Below, in pieces: positions 1 to 10,107 of a stretch of 64,000 nucleotides of DNA. Each line of letters starts with the position of its first letter. The stretch's first letter is position 1. The stretch spans positions 1,610,001 to 1,674,000 of the forward strand of contig NZ_JAJOMZ010000004.1 of assembly GCF_024699965.1 (NCBI RefSeq), read 5' to 3'. A program made the translations under genes and the position numbers. Under the pieces are notes generated by a model that saw only the letters and a program-made list of their open reading frames with translations, was not told the origin of the DNA and did no database searches. Origin of the DNA: Flavobacterium sp. J372 (GTDB lineage Bacteria; Bacteroidota; Bacteroidia; Flavobacteriales; Flavobacteriaceae).

Positions 1-1976
1 CATCAGATGACACTGACGAAGCAGACCCGAGTTATCTTGTAAATCCATTTGTATCTGTTTATGACAACGGGCGTAGCCAAATGCGAAAAAATTTCAACAT
101 GCTTGGCAGTTTTTCATGGGAGATTATTGATAACCTGAAATTTAAGACTGATTTCGGCCTTGATAATTACAATTACAGAGATAACCGTTTTTTCGGTCGC
201 AGTACTTACTATGTTCGTAATATACCGGCTACAGAAAACCAAAACCTGCCGGCCCTTATAATGGGTGACCGTAAAGATGTAAGGTTTAGGAATGTAAACA
301 CATTAAACTATGACTTCAAAAAAATACTTGGAGAAAATCATGACCTTACCATTCTTGTAGGTGAAGAAAGCATAAACTACAAGAGTACTACAACTACAAG
401 CACCATACACGGCTTTGATGAATTCTATACTTTTGAAAATGCTGTAAATCTTAGTGCAGCAGGTACTCCTTTTTCTGTTGATAATTTTATGTTTCCCGAA
501 GATAAATTATTGTCATTTTTCGGGCGTATAAACTATGACTTTGATGACCGTTACCTGCTTACGGCTACTTACCGTGCTGACGGTTCAAGTAAATTTCTCG
601 GTGATAATCGTTGGGGCTATTTTCCTTCGGCGGCTGTAGCATGGAAAATTTCAAGCGAAGAATTCCTGCAGGGTATATCATGGCTAAACCTTCTTAAGGT
701 AAGGTTCAGCTACGGGCAGGCCGGTAACAACAATATACCAACAGGACAAACTATCCAGACTTTCCAGGCGAGCGCTTCTTCATGGATAAACGGCGTGTCT
801 AATTTTCTGTCAGCATCAAAAATTATGGCAAACCCGAATTTGAAATGGGAGACTACAACTACACGAAACCTGGGGCTTGATTACGAATTTTTCAAAGGCA
901 GGATAAGCGGTTCGGTTGAATTGTATAAAAATACAACAGATGATCTTTTGCTGCGCTTCCCTGTTCCCGGTACCGGTTATGATTTTCAATACCGTAACAT
1001 GGGAGAGATTGAAAATAAAGGTATAGAAGCTAATGTAAATGCAATAATTGCAGACCAGAAAAATTATGGGCTTAGCGTTGCTCTTAACATAGCATCAAAC
1101 AGAAACAGGATTAACTCACTCGGTGTTATGGATAATTTTGATTTTGCCAGTGCCTGGAACTCAACAGTTGGGACAGATTATCGTATAGAAGTAGGTCAGC
1201 CATTGGGGGTAATGTATGGCTACCAAAGCGATGGCAGGTATGAAGTGTCAGACTTTACATTTGCCAATGGCGTGTATACTCTAAGAGAAGGAGTTGCCAA
1301 TAGCACTGCCGTTGTGGGTGATGTTATGCCTGGGACCATGAAACTTAAAGACACTAACGGTGATGGCGTAGTTAATCAGGATGACCGCACAATCATTGGT
1401 AATGCCAATCCAAAATATACAGGTGGTTTTACAATTAATGCCAATGCATACGGGTTTGACCTTTCGGCAGCGTTCAACTTCAGTTATGGCAATGATGTAT
1501 ATAACGCCAGCAAAATTGAATTTAATACATCCCTGCCACCGGGCGGGCAAAGCGGGCAATATAAAAATTTAACTACAGAGATGGCACAGGGCGTAAGATG
1601 GACGAACATTGATCCGTCTACAGGCACACTTGTTACAGATCCTGCACAGCTTAGCGCGCTAAACGCAAACACTACAATGTGGTCTCCGTCAATGGATCGC
1701 TTCGTATTCAGTGACTGGGCTGTTGAAGATGGTTCTTTCTTAAGGCTTAATACACTCACACTTGGGTACTCGCTGCCGGAATCTGTAATTTCAAAACTCG
1801 GCCTTACAAGACTTAGGGTATACGGTACCGCAAACAATGTTTTTGTATGGACGAACTACTCAGGTATGGACCCGGAGGTTTCAACCAGGAGGCAGACACC
1901 GCTTACACCGGCAGTAGATTATTCACCGTATCCGCGCAGCAGGCAATTTGCCTTCGGCCTTAATGTCGGCTTTTAA
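1..1976 (+). CDS. SusC/RagA-family TonB-dependent receptor, C-terminal part
   Basis: The reading frame is open from the first bases of the window, so the start lies upstream. What remains (about 657 residues) is the C-terminal beta-barrel of a SusC-type outer-membrane transporter. Typical barrel features are visible: repeated aromatic-rich strands, the RINYDFDDRYLLTATYRADG segment, the DTNGDGVVNQDDRTIIGN calcium-loop-like segment common in SusC proteins, and a terminal strand ending in GLNVGF. It is followed after 9 bp by a SusD gene, the standard SusC/SusD pairing, so it should import oligosaccharides across the outer membrane. The pectinase genes downstream suggest pectin or rhamnogalacturonan oligomers (inference from context). 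Confidence 0.95.
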   Translation, partial: SDDTDEADPSYLVNPFVSVYDNGRSQMRKNFNMLGSFSWEIIDNLKFKTDFGLDNYNYRDNRFFGRSTYYVRNIPATENQNLPALIMGDRKDVRFRNVNTLNYDFKKILGENHDLTILVGEESINYKSTTTTSTIHGFDEFYTFENAVNLSAAGTPFSVDNFMFPEDKLLSFFGRINYDFDDRYLLTATYRADGSSKFLGDNRWGYFPSAAVAWKISSEEFLQGISWLNLLKVRFSYGQAGNNNIPTGQTIQTFQASASSWINGVSNFLSASKIMANPNLKWETTTTRNLGLDYEFFKGRISGSVELYKNTTDDLLLRFPVPGTGYDFQYRNMGEIENKGIEANVNAIIADQKNYGLSVALNIASNRNRINSLGVMDNFDFASAWNSTVGTDYRIEVGQPLGVMYGYQSDGRYEVSDFTFANGVYTLREGVANSTAVVGDVMPGTMKLKDTNGDGVVNQDDRTIIGNANPKYTGGFTINANAYGFDLSAAFNFSYGNDVYNASKIEFNTSLPPGGQSGQYKNLTTEMAQGVRWTNIDPSTGTLVTDPAQLSALNANTTMWSPSMDRFVFSDWAVEDGSFLRLNTLTLGYSLPESVISKLGLTRLRVYGTANNVFVWTNYSGMDPEVSTRRQTPLTPAVDYSPYPRSRQFAFGLNVGF

Positions 1977-1985
1977 TCAGCAAAA

Positions 1986-3782
1986 ATGGAAACTATGAAA
2001 AATATAAAAGTATTTGCAGGAATAATATTAGCAGGGCTTGTTATGTCCTGCAGCGATTTTACCGATTCGCTGGATGCACCATCAGAATCATCGTTGGATG
2101 AACAAGTTATTTTTTCCACCCCGGGTCTGGCCCAAAAAGCTGTAGACGGTATTAAAATACCTTTTGGGGAAACAAACTCATACCGTGGGCGTTTTCTACC
2201 ATGGTATGGGATGAATACCGATGCAGAATGGTATAATTCGTCTGAATCAGTTAGTGATAAATCTGATTTGGTGGCATATGATGCCAAGCCGAATAATGCC
2301 GAGATGAATACCACAAATAATGCCTGGGCAATGATGTTCTCAGGTATTGAGCGTGCCAATATTTGCATTCGTGGCATCCGCGCATATGGCAACCCCGCGC
2401 CTGATAATGAAATGGGTTATTTGTTAGGCGAGGCGATCACCCTGCGTGCAATTTATTATGCAGATTTGCTTCGCGCCTGGGGTGATGTACCTGAACGTTT
2501 TGAACCCATTGAAGAAGCTACGGTATACCTGCCAAAGTCCAACAGGGATATTATTTACAAACGCCTTATTGCCGACCTTGCAGAGGCAGCAACATTGGTG
2601 CCGTGGCCTAATGAAAGCGCAGCAACAACATCTGTAGAGCGTATAAACAAAGCTTTTGTAAAAGGCCTGCGAGCACGCCTGGCGCTTGTGGCGAGCGGTT
2701 ATCAGCAATATCCTGATGGTGTTAGGAGGAGCAACGACCCCGAACTTTCTGTACAAAACATGTATACAATTGCATTGAACGAGTGCCGTGATATCATACA
2801 AAGCGGAAGCGCACATCTTGAGCCTACATTTGAAGGTTTATGGAGAAAATACAATCAGGAAAATTTAAGTGCCGGAGGTGAGTCGCTATGGGAAATACCT
2901 TTTGGTGAGGGCCGCGGGAGGATGCTGTTTACATTTGCCGTAAATCACGCAAACAGCGACCAGTTTCATGGCAACGGCAGTAACAGGGGCGGTGTAGCAG
3001 GGCCGCTGCCAAACCTGTATTATGATTATGATGTGACTGATTTGCGCCGTGATGTAACGTGTGTACCTTACAGGTGGGGAAATCCGGTAAACGGTATTGC
3101 CAAGCAGCAGCCTGGCGCACTTAACAGATGGTATTTTGGGAAATTCCGTTATGAGTGGATGAACAGGTTTGTAACCTCAACCAATGATGATGGTGTAAAC
3201 AAAATTTACATGCGCTATGCCGAAGTACTGCTTATGGCTGCCGAAGCAGCAAATGAACTTGAAGGCCCGGGTGCTGCAGCACCGTATTTAAAGGAAATAC
3301 GTATGAGGGCTTTCCCTGCAGCGCAACATGCCACAAAGGTGGATGCCTACGTAAACTCATTGGGTAGTAAAACAGCTATGCACCAGGCAATTATGGATGA
3401 GCATAAATTTGAGTTTACAGGTGAAATGGAGCGTAAGCAGGCGCTAATCCGTTGGAATAAGCTTGGCGAAAACCTTGCTGAGGCCAAAGCTAAAATGACA
3501 AGGTTGCAACAACGTACAGGCGAATATAGCGATGTGGCAACTACGATATATTATAAATTTAACCCTGATAATGTGACAATTACCATTTACGGCTTGAATC
3601 ACGGCGAAACCGCTAATCCGGGTGCAGGATGGACTTCTGTAACATGGAGCAACCTATCGGATGCTAAGATTGCAGGGCTTTATAGGCCGGGCGTTAATCC
3701 GGACCAAAGGCAATTTTGGCCTATCTGGCAGGTTTTTCTGGATGCAAGCAACGGAAAATTGTTTAACGACTACGGTTACTAG
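1986..3782 (+). CDS. SusD/RagB-family glycan-binding lipoprotein
   Basis: A 598-residue lipoprotein. The N-terminus has a short basic stretch, a hydrophobic core and a lipobox ending GLVMSC, so it is exported and lipid-anchored, probably at the cell surface. A second in-frame ATG at 1995 is an equally good start. The alpha-helical TPR-type SusD fold is suggested by the segments around AITLRAIYYADLLRAWGDVP and by YMRYAEVLLMAAEAANELEG, which is the family's typical C-terminal helix. It closes the SusC barrel as a binding lid (family knowledge). It is slightly longer than the common 500-560 residues. It begins 9 bp after susC and is followed 12 bp later by the GH105 gene, so all are probably one operon. 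Confidence 0.95.
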   Translation: METMKNIKVFAGIILAGLVMSCSDFTDSLDAPSESSLDEQVIFSTPGLAQKAVDGIKIPFGETNSYRGRFLPWYGMNTDAEWYNSSESVSDKSDLVAYDAKPNNAEMNTTNNAWAMMFSGIERANICIRGIRAYGNPAPDNEMGYLLGEAITLRAIYYADLLRAWGDVPERFEPIEEATVYLPKSNRDIIYKRLIADLAEAATLVPWPNESAATTSVERINKAFVKGLRARLALVASGYQQYPDGVRRSNDPELSVQNMYTIALNECRDIIQSGSAHLEPTFEGLWRKYNQENLSAGGESLWEIPFGEGRGRMLFTFAVNHANSDQFHGNGSNRGGVAGPLPNLYYDYDVTDLRRDVTCVPYRWGNPVNGIAKQQPGALNRWYFGKFRYEWMNRFVTSTNDDGVNKIYMRYAEVLLMAAEAANELEGPGAAAPYLKEIRMRAFPAAQHATKVDAYVNSLGSKTAMHQAIMDEHKFEFTGEMERKQALIRWNKLGENLAEAKAKMTRLQQRTGEYSDVATTIYYKFNPDNVTITIYGLNHGETANPGAGWTSVTWSNLSDAKIAGLYRPGVNPDQRQFWPIWQVFLDASNGKLFNDYGY

Positions 3783-3794
3783 TAACTAATTTCC

Positions 3795-5018
3795 ATGTAC
3801 AAGGCGGTTTATAATAGGGTAATATTTAAGAATTCTTTAACAACCAGGGCTGCACTGATAGCTTTGGTTGTTTTTTGCACGTTTTCATGCAAAGCACAAG
3901 TGCAGGATATATCGACAAATTTAAAATGGTCTGAACGTATGGCGCTCTCAATCATGAAGCGTCATCCTGAAGCGTATCAGATTGATGACAAAACTCAGCC
4001 TAAATGGGATTACGTACATGGGCTTGTACTTACGTCTTTCGAAAAGATTTATGCCAAAACAGGCGATAAGAAATATTATGACTATATAAAAGGCTACGCT
4101 GATGCAACAATAGACAGTGAAGGTAAAATAAAGTCATATAAGTTTGAGAATTACAATATTGACATGGTTGTGGCGGGCAGGCTGTTGTTTAACCTATATG
4201 ATACAACCAAAGATCCCCGCTATTTCACTGTTATCGAAACGCTCCGAAAGCAACTGAAAGAACAGCCGCGTACTGCGAGCCGAGGCTTTTGGCATAAAAA
4301 AGTGTATCCTGACCAAATGTGGCTGGACGGGCTGTATATGGGTGAACCTTTCTATGCAGAATACGTTAAACGTTATGAAAATGGCGACAACTTTAATGAC
4401 ATAGCCCACCAGTTTGAGCTGATACATACCAATGCACGCGATAAAAACACTGGACTACTATATCACGGCTGGGATGAAAGCCGCGAGATGGGATGGGCTA
4501 ATAAAGTGACAGGCACCTCACCCAATTTTTGGTCAAGGTCACTGGGTTGGTATATGATGGCGCTGGTTGATGTGCTTGATTATTTCCCCGAGAACCATCC
4601 GAAACGTAAAGAGCTGGTTAGGTATTTAAATGAAACCGCAAATGCAGTAGCAAAATTCCAGGATAAATCAGGGCTTTGGTACCAGGTTACAGATAAAGGC
4701 GGAAGCCCGGGTAACTACCTGGAGTCATCAGGCTCATCAATGTTTGCCTATGCTATGGCCAAAGGAGCTAACAAAGGCTACCTTAATAAAAAGTACAGGA
4801 AGATTGCCAATAAGGCATTTGATGGCCTTACTTCAAAACTTATAGTTACAGCACCTGATGGCGAGATAACTATTACGCAGGCTTGTGCCGTAGCCGGGCT
4901 GGGCGGAAACCCATACAGGGATGGCTCTTATGAATATTATGTAAACGAGAAGAAAAAAGATAATGACCCAAAGGCTACAGGCCCCTTTATACTTGCCGCC
5001 CTTGAATTGAACCGCTAA
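3795..5018 (+). CDS. GH105 unsaturated rhamnogalacturonyl hydrolase
   Basis: A 407-residue member of the GH88/GH105 (YteR-like) family. These enzymes add water to the unsaturated uronic acid left at the non-reducing end by pectin lyases, releasing it from oligosaccharides. Visible hallmarks are the (alpha/alpha)6-barrel segments KWDYVHGLVLTSFEK and YPDQMWLDGLYMGEPF, each carrying an Asp of the active site, then HGWDESR and FWSRSLGWYMMALVDVL. The N-terminus is hydrophobic and ends in FSCKAQ, so it is either a lipoprotein at that Cys or cut after KAQ. Some families of this enzyme are cytoplasmic; the signal here points to periplasmic or surface action. It lies 12 bp after susD and 83 bp before the PL10 lyase, fitting a lyase-then-hydrolase pectin pathway. 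Confidence 0.92.
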   Translation: MYKAVYNRVIFKNSLTTRAALIALVVFCTFSCKAQVQDISTNLKWSERMALSIMKRHPEAYQIDDKTQPKWDYVHGLVLTSFEKIYAKTGDKKYYDYIKGYADATIDSEGKIKSYKFENYNIDMVVAGRLLFNLYDTTKDPRYFTVIETLRKQLKEQPRTASRGFWHKKVYPDQMWLDGLYMGEPFYAEYVKRYENGDNFNDIAHQFELIHTNARDKNTGLLYHGWDESREMGWANKVTGTSPNFWSRSLGWYMMALVDVLDYFPENHPKRKELVRYLNETANAVAKFQDKSGLWYQVTDKGGSPGNYLESSGSSMFAYAMAKGANKGYLNKKYRKIANKAFDGLTSKLIVTAPDGEITITQACAVAGLGGNPYRDGSYEYYVNEKKKDNDPKATGPFILAALELNR

Positions 5019-5101
5019 TAAAAATGAAGGCACGTGGTTTGCATGTGCGTTATAGAATTATAGATTACAATTACAACTACCGGTAATGCCGGATAATAAA
5101 G

Positions 5102-6187
5102 ATGAGTAAAATGACTTTTGGAAAAAAGCTTTTGTTTGTTTTCTTCATTATGCCTATGCTTGTACTTGCACAGGTGCACGACAAATCATGGAAAAGCATT
5201 GTAGAGAGCAAAGATGAAAAATGGTTTGCAAGCGATGAAGCTGCTGCGATAGCCGAGAATGTATTGCTCTACCAGCGTTATATTGGCGGATGGCCAAAGA
5301 ACATACAAATGCAGGACAAGCTTACCGAAGCTGATAAGAAAAAGCTGAAAGACCTGAAATCGAGCCCTAAGGACTGTACTACCGATAATGGCGCAACAAC
5401 CCAGGAGATGCTTTTCCTGTCTAAAGTATACAAGCAGCGTCCTGAAGAAAAGTATAAAGAGGCTTTCCTTAAAGGCCTTGATTACCTGATGGAAGCGCAA
5501 TATAAAAACGGTGGCTGGCCGCAATATTATCCGCTCAAGAAAGGGTATTACACACACATCACTTACAATGATGACAGTATGGTACGTATAATGTGGGTAT
5601 TAAAAGAAGTAAAAGATAAATCAGGCTTTTACTCTATTACACCTTGTGATAAAACAATTAAAAAGGCAGCTGAAGCTTTTGATAAAGGGGTTGATTGTAT
5701 ATTGAAAACACAGTACAGGCAAAATGGTGTGCTTACGGCATGGTGTGCGCAGCATGATGAGTTTACCCTGCTTCCGGCAAAAGCACGGGCGTATGAGCTG
5801 CCATCGTTAAGCGGAAAAGAATCTTCAAAAATAGCACTGTTGCTTATGTCTATCGAAAATCCTTCGGCTGAAGTAAAAGCGGCAGTAGAGGCAGCAGTTA
5901 CATGGTTTGAAAAAACAAAGATCACCGGTATAAAGATTGAAAGTGTACCGTCTAAAGAAGGCAGCAAGCCTGACAAAGTAGTTGTGCAGGATGCCAATGC
6001 GGAGCCGTTGTGGGCAAGGTTTATGGAACTTGATGATAACACGCCTTTTTTCTGTGACAGAGATGGTGTAAAAAAACCAACTATGGCAGAAATAGGCTAT
6101 GAACGCAGGAGCGGTTACGGATGGTACAGCAATGAGCCTAAAGAAGTTTTAAAGAAATACCCTAAGTGGAAGAACAGCCTGAAATAA
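5102..6187 (+). CDS. pelA: PL10 pectate lyase
   Basis: A 361-residue pectate lyase of polysaccharide lyase family 10, which cleaves de-esterified homogalacturonan by beta-elimination with calcium. The family pattern is clear: YQRYIGGWPKNIQM, TTDNGATTQEMLFL, NGGWPQYYPL, YYTHITYNDDSMVRIM and a terminal CDRDGVKKP...ERRSGYGWYSNEP segment. A signal peptide (residues 1 to about 24, ending MLVLAQ) implies export to the periplasm or beyond. An ATG at 5111 is an alternative start. The stop codon lies inside the stem of a terminator-like hairpin at 6177-6204. Products would feed the GH105 hydrolase encoded just upstream. Confidence 0.94.
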   Translation: MSKMTFGKKLLFVFFIMPMLVLAQVHDKSWKSIVESKDEKWFASDEAAAIAENVLLYQRYIGGWPKNIQMQDKLTEADKKKLKDLKSSPKDCTTDNGATTQEMLFLSKVYKQRPEEKYKEAFLKGLDYLMEAQYKNGGWPQYYPLKKGYYTHITYNDDSMVRIMWVLKEVKDKSGFYSITPCDKTIKKAAEAFDKGVDCILKTQYRQNGVLTAWCAQHDEFTLLPAKARAYELPSLSGKESSKIALLLMSIENPSAEVKAAVEAAVTWFEKTKITGIKIESVPSKEGSKPDKVVVQDANAEPLWARFMELDDNTPFFCDRDGVKKPTMAEIGYERRSGYGWYSNEPKEVLKKYPKWKNSLK

Positions 6188-6204
6188 TTTATTTCGGGCT
6201 TTTT
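6177..6204 (+). terminator. Rho-independent terminator after pelA
   Basis: A 9-bp stem (GCCTGAAAT / ATTTCGGGC, one G-U pair) with a 5-base loop is followed by TTTTT. The pelA stop codon at 6185-6187 falls inside it. It separates the susC-pelA operon from the large pectinesterase gene. Confidence 0.75.
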
Positions 6205-6206
6205 AG

Positions 6207-6220
6207 TGCAATCGATTACA
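6207..6220 (+). promoter_or_regulatory. LacI-type operator, site 1
   Basis: TGCAATCGATTACA fits the LacI-family palindrome pattern (TGNAANCGNTTNCA). It lies 2 bp after the T-run of the pelA terminator and 25 bp before the start codon of the large pectinesterase. Three more copies occur upstream of other pectin genes in this window and none in the other two glycan loci. Confidence 0.7.
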
Positions 6221-6245
6221 ATAATTTTAACTTAATTTACTAATT

Positions 6246-9200
6246 ATGAAGAAAAAATTACAAGTACTCATTTACACACTTGTGTTCTGTGTACCGGTGA
6301 TCCTCTGTGCCCAAAACACAGTTTATAATTTAGGGGATCAATCAACATTTACCAACACAGGTGTGCAATGGGCGCCTGTTACGTCAACAGTAAGCCCGGA
6401 TGGCAAGGTACGTACGCAGGCGGCTACAAGCCCATGGCATAGTGCCGGTTATGGTATTGCTTTTAAACAGGGCAATGTATTAGAGATAGATGTGCTTAGC
6501 GGCAATAATACCATCCGGTTTTATGGCTCAGTACACAGTTCCGGGACGATGAAGGGGGCATTCTCATTAACCGGCGATGAATTGGGAACTAAAGACGTTG
6601 ATATGGATGCCTATAACGGCATGGCAGACCAGACCGGATATTATGAATTTACTTATGTAGGAGGCGCCAGAACGCTATACTTTACCTTTAGCGGCAGTAA
6701 TGCTTACACCCCCGCAATTGCGGTAAACCTTGTTCCTATGACATTTGCCAATACAGATGTGTGGGATTTTGGCGCAACACAGCTCAGTACCAGTTTGTAT
6801 AACAACAAATTGAACGAAGCCGCAATAAATGCATGGTATCCGGGGTCGGTTACACCGGGAACAGCGGGAGTAAACCTGCCTGTAAGCTGGACGGCCGGCG
6901 ATTTATCATGGACCCGGAGCTGCCAGCGACAGGCTGCGTACAACTAACACGGCAATAAGCCGCTTTGATGCTAATATAGCCAGCGTGACTACCCACACCG
7001 GGCGTGTTTATTGCAATGGTGCAGCTGCTGTAACTGCAGGTTTACCAACATCACGCTTTCTTAGCATTAACCTTCAGGAAGATGATGAAGTGAAGGTTAT
7101 TGCAAGAGGAGATACCGACGGCGTACTCAAATTTGCGTATGGAGCCAACCCGGCGGCCCAGACAGATAACGCGGCTATAACATCTGCCAGCGGTGCAGTA
7201 TCAGAACTTAATTTTGTGGCAAAGCAGTCAGGCGTTTATTATTTATTTGACCAATCGTCAAAAGTAAGTTTCTACAGGATTTACAGAAAAGCTGCAACCT
7301 ATGTAAATGTTACAGGTACGGTAGATGTATCACTTGCTGCCGGGATACCTGCAGGCTATTCGCTTGTATTTACCAACGCTGCAGGAAAATCGTGGACAGC
7401 CGCTGTAAATTCAGGTACATACAGTGTGAACATACCTGTAGGATATTCTTATGAACTAAGTTTAGCCAATGCCAGCGGTTATATAATAACTACAGGCGAA
7501 ACTTTAAATACTGCAGGAATCATTACACCGGCAACAACACATAACGTTGTGGTTTTAGGCGTTTCGCTATATACCGTTAGCGGCAATATCACAGGCCTGG
7601 GTACGGCAATTGATAACCTTGCACTTACATATACGCCTGCTGCATCTTCAAATTCCGTTTATGTTCCGGTGCCGGTTGTAAATACTGCTAATGCAACATA
7701 TACAGTTCAGTTAGAGCCCGGTGTAGAATACACTATTACAGCACAAGGGGTTAATGACTATGAAATCCCTGCTAACACAATTACAATCCCTGCTGCAAAT
7801 ACTACTGCGGCCATTGCCTTTACGCCAAAACCGCTTTATGGTGTTACAATAAATACTACGGGGCTTACGGCCACCCAAAGCGCTGATTTGCAACTGACAT
7901 TTACTAACCTGAATGAAACGGGTTATGTTTATAATTTTACTAACCTGAATGCAATATCATTGCGCAACGGCACATATAAAGTTTCATTCAGCGGGCTTGA
8001 CAACTATCCGGTAGAACTGGCACTTACATCTAATTTAGTGGTTAACAATGCTGCAACATCAAAAACACTAACATTTAAGCCTGTAACGGTATGGTCATTC
8101 AATGATCAGGCAATCTCTACCAGCACAACAGCATCTTACAAAGGTATGCTGTTTACAGGCCAGATTACTACAGTACCTGCATCGGGGCATTTGGCAGGCA
8201 AAACAGCAGCTACTATAAAAGTGCCTGTACATGCCGGTGAAAAAGTTACGGTTTTCTATTACTACACGGCCAACTTCTCTATTGAAGGCGGGGCGGAAAT
8301 AACCACTGCTACCAATAGTACCAGTATTGTTGAAAAGGCAGAGTACATTTACACAGGTACAACTGATGGCTATGTAACCATAACTTTCGGAGGGCCGTCA
8401 ACATTAACATCATACCTAACCGAAGTGAGGGTAAACCCTGTTGTTGCTTACACTCCTGTAATTACTGTAGGTATAAATAAAGATTACCAGACCATAAATG
8501 GTGCGCTAGGCGCCGTTGCAAACATGAATAGGGGAGCGGCAGACCGTGTTACTATTATGATTGATCCGGGCAACTATGAAGAAATGCTGGTAATAAACCA
8601 GGCCAATGTAACGCTTAAAAATGCGTCAGCAACACCAAGCACTGCCATACTAAATAAAGGCGTAGATATATCTCCTGACGCAGTTAGGGTAACATCTTAT
8701 TACGGGCATGGCTACAATTATTACAGCATGGGCAGCGACCAGAAGTGGAATGCCGATGTACTGGCGGTTAATACTGCTAACGGCTATACATCATACCAGA
8801 ATACCGGTGCAGGTACTACCAACGGTTCTTACTGGAACGCTACCGTTGTGGTAAGTGCGTCAGGATTTATTGCTGACAATATTATTTTTGAGAATTCTTT
8901 CAACCAATACGTTTCTGCTAAAGAGGCACAGGATGTGGTGCAGATGTGGGCCAACGGAAGCCCCGGCGCAAGGCCAACTGTAGTTGGTGATGTATCTGTG
9001 CAAAACCGTACAATGGTAGAGCGTGCTGCGGCACTGGCTATTGCTAATAATACTGATAAAGTAATACTCAACAAATGCCGCGTTATTGGCCGCCAGGATT
9101 CTTTCTACGGAGGCGCCGGAGCAAGGGTAGCTGTTTATAAAGGCGATTACATGGGCGCAGTAGATTATATTTTTGGGGGGGATGGATGTAGTATTCTACA

Positions 9201-9922
9201 AATCAAACCTTGCCATGAACGTAAGCGACCAAAGCAATGACCAGTCATATATAACCGCTGCACAACAAACTTCCGGCAGGGGTTACCTAATGTATGAATG
9301 TACCGTTACAACAGCTATACCGCAAGTTGAAACTGCTTCAATGTACAGGGCGAAGCCGGGTTATTTCGGGCGCCCGTGGTCTGCAAATACCAGTGAGGTT
9401 GTTTTTTACAACACAACAGTTGAAACATCAGACTATCCGGGTTCAGTTGGTAATTCGCTAATCATGCCTTTGGGCTGGCAAAACTCGCTTGGCGGCATAT
9501 CTGCCGGTATGTATGAATATGGGACTGTTGAGGTTTCGGGTGTAAATAATGGCCCGTCAAGGGCAAGCTGGGCTACGCTGCTCACTACGCCAACACTTAA
9601 TGACGGAACTGCGATATCAACATTTAACTTTACTAAAGGTACAGACGGCTGGGATCCGTTTCCGCAGCTTATAGCTGATGATGCATTGGGTAATGAAAAG
9701 TTTCAGCCTATTGCGGCAGTAAATGTTATTGCTTATAAAAATATCATTAAGGTAAGCAATGTAACTTCATCAACAGATGTATTTGTTTACGGCATCAACG
9801 GTGCTTTAGCGAAATCTGTGAAGATTGATAGCGATACGCAATTTGCTATGCCTTCAGGTATCTGGATTACGGTGATAAAGGCTAATGACGGGCAGAAATC
9901 TGTTAAGCTGATTACATACTAG
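6246..9922 (+). CDS. Large secreted CE8 pectin methylesterase (two frameshifts)
   Basis: One gene of about 1224 residues, split here by two +1 changes: one extra base in or near the CCC at 6913-6915 and one extra G in the G7 run at 9175-9181. Removing one base at each joins all frames. Order: signal peptide (1-22), two WDFG-type beta-rich modules (about 22-160 and 160-350), small prealbumin- or Fn3-like modules (about 350-610), a third WSF module (about 615-735), CE8 beta-helix (about 737-1120) and a T9SS-like sorting tail (about 1155-1224). CE8 residues are visible in AKEAQDVVQMW, GRQDSFYGG, VDYIFGGMDVV and YFGRPW, with both active-site Asp present. It would remove methyl esters from pectin at the cell surface or outside, preparing it for the pectate lyases. 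A LacI-type operator precedes it. Confidence 0.85.
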
Positions 9923-10030
9923 ATATTTTTTAGGGGAATATCTTTTGATGGCTGTTGCATTCTTGTGACAGCCATTTTTGATAATTAAAGAGTTATATTT
10001 TTAATAATCATAAAAAATATGTCTAAATTT

Positions 10031-10060
10031 TTTGTGTAAAGAAAAAAAATGCTACTTTTA
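10031..10060 (+). promoter_or_regulatory. Bacteroidota-type promoter of the WDFG protein gene
   Basis: A TTTG (-33) at 10031-10034 is followed after 18 bp by TACTTTTA (-7; consensus TAnnTTTG) at 10053-10060. The operator at 10061-10074 abuts it, so a bound repressor would cover the transcription start. Confidence 0.5.
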
Positions 10061-10074
10061 TGCAATCGATTACA
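10061..10074 (+). promoter_or_regulatory. LacI-type operator, site 2
   Basis: TGCAATCGATTACA, identical to site 1, directly downstream of the -7 box of the 10108 gene and 33 bp before its start codon. Confidence 0.7.
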
Positions 10075-10107
10075 TTTAAATTTTAATAATACAAATACAC
10101 TTACTTT

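Noticed and set aside
6246..9922. Three separate genes in the large pectinesterase region
   Set aside because: Removal of one base at each of two runs gives one continuous protein with signal peptide, CE8 core and sorting tail in the expected order.
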